In this document: piece by piece, positions 61,063 to 64,000 of the stretch
Position numbering within the stretch: position 1 is the stretch's first letter
Layout of the letters: each line of letters opens with the position of its first letter
DNA from: Desulfarculaceae bacterium
GTDB lineage: Bacteria; Desulfobacterota; Desulfarculia; Desulfarculales; Desulfarculaceae
DNA length: 64,000 nucleotides
Reading direction: 5' to 3'
Assembly (NCBI GenBank): GCA_020444545.1
Contig: JAHLKT010000004.1
Coordinates: forward strand, 186,001 to 250,000
Position numbers and translations under genes: made by a program
Notes under the pieces: model-generated
What the model was told of the DNA's origin: nothing
What the model saw: the letters and a program-made list of their open reading frames with translations, nothing else
Databases searched by the model: none

Positions 61063-63120
61063 ATGCAGAAATTCTTTACGCCCGCTTCGGTGGCCGTGGT
61101 GGGGGCCAGCCCCGACCGCACCGGCCAGCACCTGCTGGCCAACACGGCCCTGGCTCCCGGGGTCTCGGTCTATCCGGTCAACCCCAAGTACAACGAGCTG
61201 GCCGGGCTGCCCTGCTTTCCCTCGGTGAAGGACATCCCCGGCCCGGTGGACCTGGCCGTCTTGCTGGTGCCCGCCCGCTTCGTGCCCCAGGTGCTCCGGG
61301 ACTGCGCGGCCAAGGGGACCCGGGCAGTGATGATCCAGAGCGCCGGCTTCGCCGAGACCGGCGAGGAGGGCCACGCCTTGCAGGAGGAGTGCCTGGCCAT
61401 CGCCCGCCAGGCGGATATGCGCCTGTGGGGCCCCAACTGCATGGGCCTGGTGGACGTGCCGGGCCGCCGCTTCTTTACCTTCATGCACAGCCGCATCACC
61501 GACGCCCTCTTGCCCCATGGCGGCCTGTCCCTGGTGGTGCAGAGCGGCATGCTCTCGGCCGGGTTCCTGGCCGACCTGGCCACCCGGCGCGGGGTGGCGG
61601 TGAGCAAGGCCTGCTCTCTGGGCAACAAGTGCGACGTGGACGAGTGCGACGTGCTTCAGGTGCTCCTGGACGACCCCGAGACCAAGGCGGTGGGGCTCTA
61701 CCTGGAGTCCCTGCCCCGGGGCCGCCGCTTCATGGAGTTGGCCGAGGGCGCGGACAAGCCCCTGGTGGTGCTCAAGTCCGGGCGCAGCCGCTCCGGGGCC
61801 AAGGCCGCCCTGAGCCACACCGCCAGCCTGGCCGGAAACGCCCGCCTCACCGAGGGGCTCCTGGCCGCGGCCGGGGTGACCACGGCGCGGGACTTCCACC
61901 AGATGGTGGACCTGGGGCGCACCCTGGCCATGCTGCCCGATCTGCCCGCCAAGGCCAAGACGGCGGTGCTCACCTTCAGCGGCGGGGGCGGCATCCTCTC
62001 CTGCGATCTATTGGAGGAGCAGGGCCTGGAGGTGGCCGAGCTGGCCCCGCCCACCCTGGAAGCCCTGGCCGGACTCTTCCCGGCCTGGATGCCACCCTCC
62101 AACCCGGTGGACCTGTGGCCGGCCATGGAGCTGCACGGCGGCTCGGAAACCTTGCACCGGGCGGTGGAGATCGTGGCCCAAGACCCGGGGGTGGACCTTA
62201 TGTTTGTGCACTCCTTCCTGGGCGCGGCCAGCAAGGGCATGGACCTGGAAGCCATGCGGGCCGCGGCCCATGGGGGCGGCAAGGCCCTGGCCTTCTGGGG
62301 GCTGGGCCTCACCGAGCCCATGAAGGAGTTCGAGGGCCAGGCCCTGGCCGGCGGGGTGCCCCTGTTCGGCGAGATGGCCCGGGCGGTGGATTGCCTGGCC
62401 GCGGCCGCCCGCTGGCGCAAGAGCGAGCGCGCTCCCCGGCCCCCGGCCTCGGGCCGGGCCCTGCCCGGCGGCCTGCCCCCGCGCAAGGGCGTATGGGACG
62501 AGCACGACTCCAAGCACCTCCTGGCCGCCTGGGACATCCCGGTGGTGGCTGAGACGGCCACGGACGAGCTGGCCGCTGCCCAGGACGCGGCGGCCAAGCT
62601 GGGTTGGCCGGTGGTGCTCAAGGGCCTGCTGCCCGGCGAGGTGCACAAAACCGAGAAGGGCCTGGTGGTGCTGGGGGTGCGCGGCCCCGAGGAGTTGGCC
62701 GAGCAGTGGGAGCGCCTGCGCGAAGCCATGGACGGCCAGGGACGCATCCTGGTGCAGCGCCAGCAGCGGCCCGACTACGAGCTGATCGCGGGCTATCTGC
62801 GCGACCCTCAATTCGGCCCCTGCGTGATGCTGGGCTTGGGCGGGGTGCTGGCCGAGCTGGAGCCGGACGTGGCCTTTGAGCTGGCCCCCCTGGACCACCA
62901 ACGCGCCCTGGCCATGCTGGGCCGCCTTCGCGGAGCCAAGCTTCTGGAAGGCTACCGGGGCCAGGCCCCCCTGGACCGCGAGGCCCTGGCCGGGCTGCTC
63001 TGCCGTTTGGGCGACCTGGGCGCCTCCCAACCGGGCATCACCCAGATCGACATCAACCCCGTGGCCGTGGAAAAGGGCGCACCCTTGGCCCTGGACGCCA
63101 GCATCATCTGGGAGGCCTAG
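61063..63120 (+). CDS. ADP-forming acyl-CoA synthetase (acetate--CoA ligase, NDP-forming)
   Basis: A 685-residue fused alpha-beta enzyme. The CoA-binding domain opens FFTPASVAVVGASPDRTGQHLL. The phosphohistidine loop is ALSHTASLAGN (about residue 251). The C-terminal third is an ATP-grasp domain (KGLLPGEVHKTEKGLVVLGV). It interconverts acyl-CoA and acid with ADP to ATP, saving energy in an anaerobe. The start ATG follows AGGA. Confidence 0.9.
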   Translation: MQKFFTPASVAVVGASPDRTGQHLLANTALAPGVSVYPVNPKYNELAGLPCFPSVKDIPGPVDLAVLLVPARFVPQVLRDCAAKGTRAVMIQSAGFAETGEEGHALQEECLAIARQADMRLWGPNCMGLVDVPGRRFFTFMHSRITDALLPHGGLSLVVQSGMLSAGFLADLATRRGVAVSKACSLGNKCDVDECDVLQVLLDDPETKAVGLYLESLPRGRRFMELAEGADKPLVVLKSGRSRSGAKAALSHTASLAGNARLTEGLLAAAGVTTARDFHQMVDLGRTLAMLPDLPAKAKTAVLTFSGGGGILSCDLLEEQGLEVAELAPPTLEALAGLFPAWMPPSNPVDLWPAMELHGGSETLHRAVEIVAQDPGVDLMFVHSFLGAASKGMDLEAMRAAAHGGGKALAFWGLGLTEPMKEFEGQALAGGVPLFGEMARAVDCLAAAARWRKSERAPRPPASGRALPGGLPPRKGVWDEHDSKHLLAAWDIPVVAETATDELAAAQDAAAKLGWPVVLKGLLPGEVHKTEKGLVVLGVRGPEELAEQWERLREAMDGQGRILVQRQQRPDYELIAGYLRDPQFGPCVMLGLGGVLAELEPDVAFELAPLDHQRALAMLGRLRGAKLLEGYRGQAPLDREALAGLLCRLGDLGASQPGITQIDINPVAVEKGAPLALDASIIWEA

Positions 63121-63122
63121 AC

Positions 63123-64000
63123 ATGGACCGGCTTTTCGCGCCTTACGATCTCAAGGGCATTTCCCTGGCCAACCGCCTGGTGCGCTCGGCCACTTTCGAC
63201 AACTCCGGCCGGGGCAGCGGCAAGGTCTCCGACCGCCAGCTGGAGCTGTACGGCGACCTGGCCCGGGGCCAGGTGGGGCTCATCGTTTCGGGCATCATCC
63301 TGGCCCACGAGTCGGGCCGGGTGGCCCTGCGCCAAAACTCCCTGGCCAACGACGAGTGCGTGGCCGACCTGGCCCGCATGACCGAGGTGGTGCACGCCCA
63401 AGGGAGCAAGGTGGCGGCGCAGCTTTTCCACGCCGGGCGCGAGGCGTCCCGCTTCCGCGCCTTCACCCAGGGCGAGCCCGCCTGGGCTCCCTCGCTGCTG
63501 GAGCATGACCCCTACTTCGAGCACCCGCACCGGGCCATGCCCGCCGAGGAGATCGAGGCGGTGGTGGCCGGCTTCGGCGCGGCCGCGCGGCGGGCCCGGG
63601 AGGCGGGCTTTGACGCGGTGCAGGTGCACGGGGCCCACGCCTATCTCTTTGCCCAGTTCCTTTCGCCCCACACCAACCGCCGCGAGGACCAGTGGGGCGG
63701 CGGCCTGGAGGGGCGGCTGCGCCTGCACCTGGAGGTGCTGGCCGCCATCCGCGCCCAGGTGGGGCCGGACTACCCGGTGATGATCAAGCTGGGCCTGGCC
63801 GACGGGTTTACCGGGGGCCTTGAGTTCGACGAGGGCCTGGAGGCGGCCCAGCGGCTGGCCGAGGCGGGCTACGACTGCATCGAGGTGAGCCAGGGCCTGC
63901 GCGGGGCCGACTACAGCGAGACCGAGTTCCGGCCCGAGGACAAGAAGGCTCCGGTGCAGGGCTACTTCCGCGCCTGGGCCGCGGCGGTCAAGGAGCGGGT
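63123..64000 (+). CDS. Old-yellow-enzyme family NADH:flavin oxidoreductase (partial)
   Basis: At least 292 residues are visible before the window end; the 3-prime part is missing. Signature segments are LANRLVRSATFDN, QLFHAGREA, VQVHGAHAYLFAQFLSPHTNRREDQWGG (catalytic His pair) and IKLGLADG. It starts 2 bases after the ligase stop. Members include 2,4-dienoyl-CoA reductase and enoate reductases. Confidence 0.9.
   Translation, partial: MDRLFAPYDLKGISLANRLVRSATFDNSGRGSGKVSDRQLELYGDLARGQVGLIVSGIILAHESGRVALRQNSLANDECVADLARMTEVVHAQGSKVAAQLFHAGREASRFRAFTQGEPAWAPSLLEHDPYFEHPHRAMPAEEIEAVVAGFGAAARRAREAGFDAVQVHGAHAYLFAQFLSPHTNRREDQWGGGLEGRLRLHLEVLAAIRAQVGPDYPVMIKLGLADGFTGGLEFDEGLEAAQRLAEAGYDCIEVSQGLRGADYSETEFRPEDKKAPVQGYFRAWAAAVKER

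Overview
This 64-kb window is GC-rich chromosomal DNA, densely coded on both strands. Together the gene set points to an anaerobic, respiratory bacterium of the Desulfobacterota (former Deltaproteobacteria), perhaps a Desulfarculus-like lineage. That placement is inferred from gene content: heterodisulfide-reductase (Hdr) electron-transfer proteins, a 2-oxoacid:ferredoxin oxidoreductase, an FmdE-like protein, a core-type methionine synthase and many acyl-CoA catabolic genes. No rRNA, tRNA, CRISPR array, insertion sequence or prophage was seen.

Layout. 0-3.7 kb: a small Cys-rich protein, a methyltransferase, an FmdE-like/molybdopterin-binding gene pair and a CheW protein with an internal zinc-binding CZB domain. 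3.8-4.7 kb: a PEP-CTERM surface protein with hallmarks of a Cys-Gln thioester domain. 4.7-7.1 kb (minus): a stress/envelope set (rhodanese-ferritin fusion, coiled-coil lipoprotein, sll1863-type protein, a 59-residue DUF1328 membrane protein) and a NifU-like scaffold. 7.3-13.9 kb: a TetR-controlled tripartite RND efflux operon. 13.9-24.1 kb: housekeeping and assorted genes (radical SAM, geranylgeranyl-reductase-like, FtsB-like, EF-P, core MetE, GlnRS, orphan HigA, class II aldolase, VanX-like dipeptidase, KamA-like aminomutase).

24.1-34.8 kb is the most distinctive block: korDABC followed by a 1119-residue HdrA/GltD hybrid, an MvhD-like protein, an HdrC-HdrB fusion and an HdrA-MvhD fusion. The last is split by an in-frame TGA. 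The reading frame, the conserved motif around the TGA and a SECIS-like hairpin just downstream show that it is one 808-residue selenoprotein. The cluster probably passes electrons between ferredoxin reduced by 2-oxoacid oxidation, pyridine nucleotide and thiol/disulfide or membrane acceptors.

34.9-64 kb is devoted to acyl-CoA metabolism. A minus-strand operon holds a Liv-type ABC importer with its own acyl-CoA ligase and acyl-CoA dehydrogenase. A MerR gene precedes a beta-oxidation operon (FadB-like, acyl-CoA dehydrogenase, thiolase), followed by an SDR gene. A divergent pair of operons around 58.3 kb shares a TetR-type operator. The minus arm carries an APH-like kinase, an ACAD10/11-like dehydrogenase, a phosphatase-like protein, a DUF362 protein and a hydroxyacyl-CoA dehydrogenase, resembling the 4-hydroxyacyl-CoA (Lva, ACAD10/11) route. 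The plus arm carries EtfBA, an enoyl-CoA hydratase, an ADP-forming acyl-CoA ligase and an OYE-family reductase cut by the window end.
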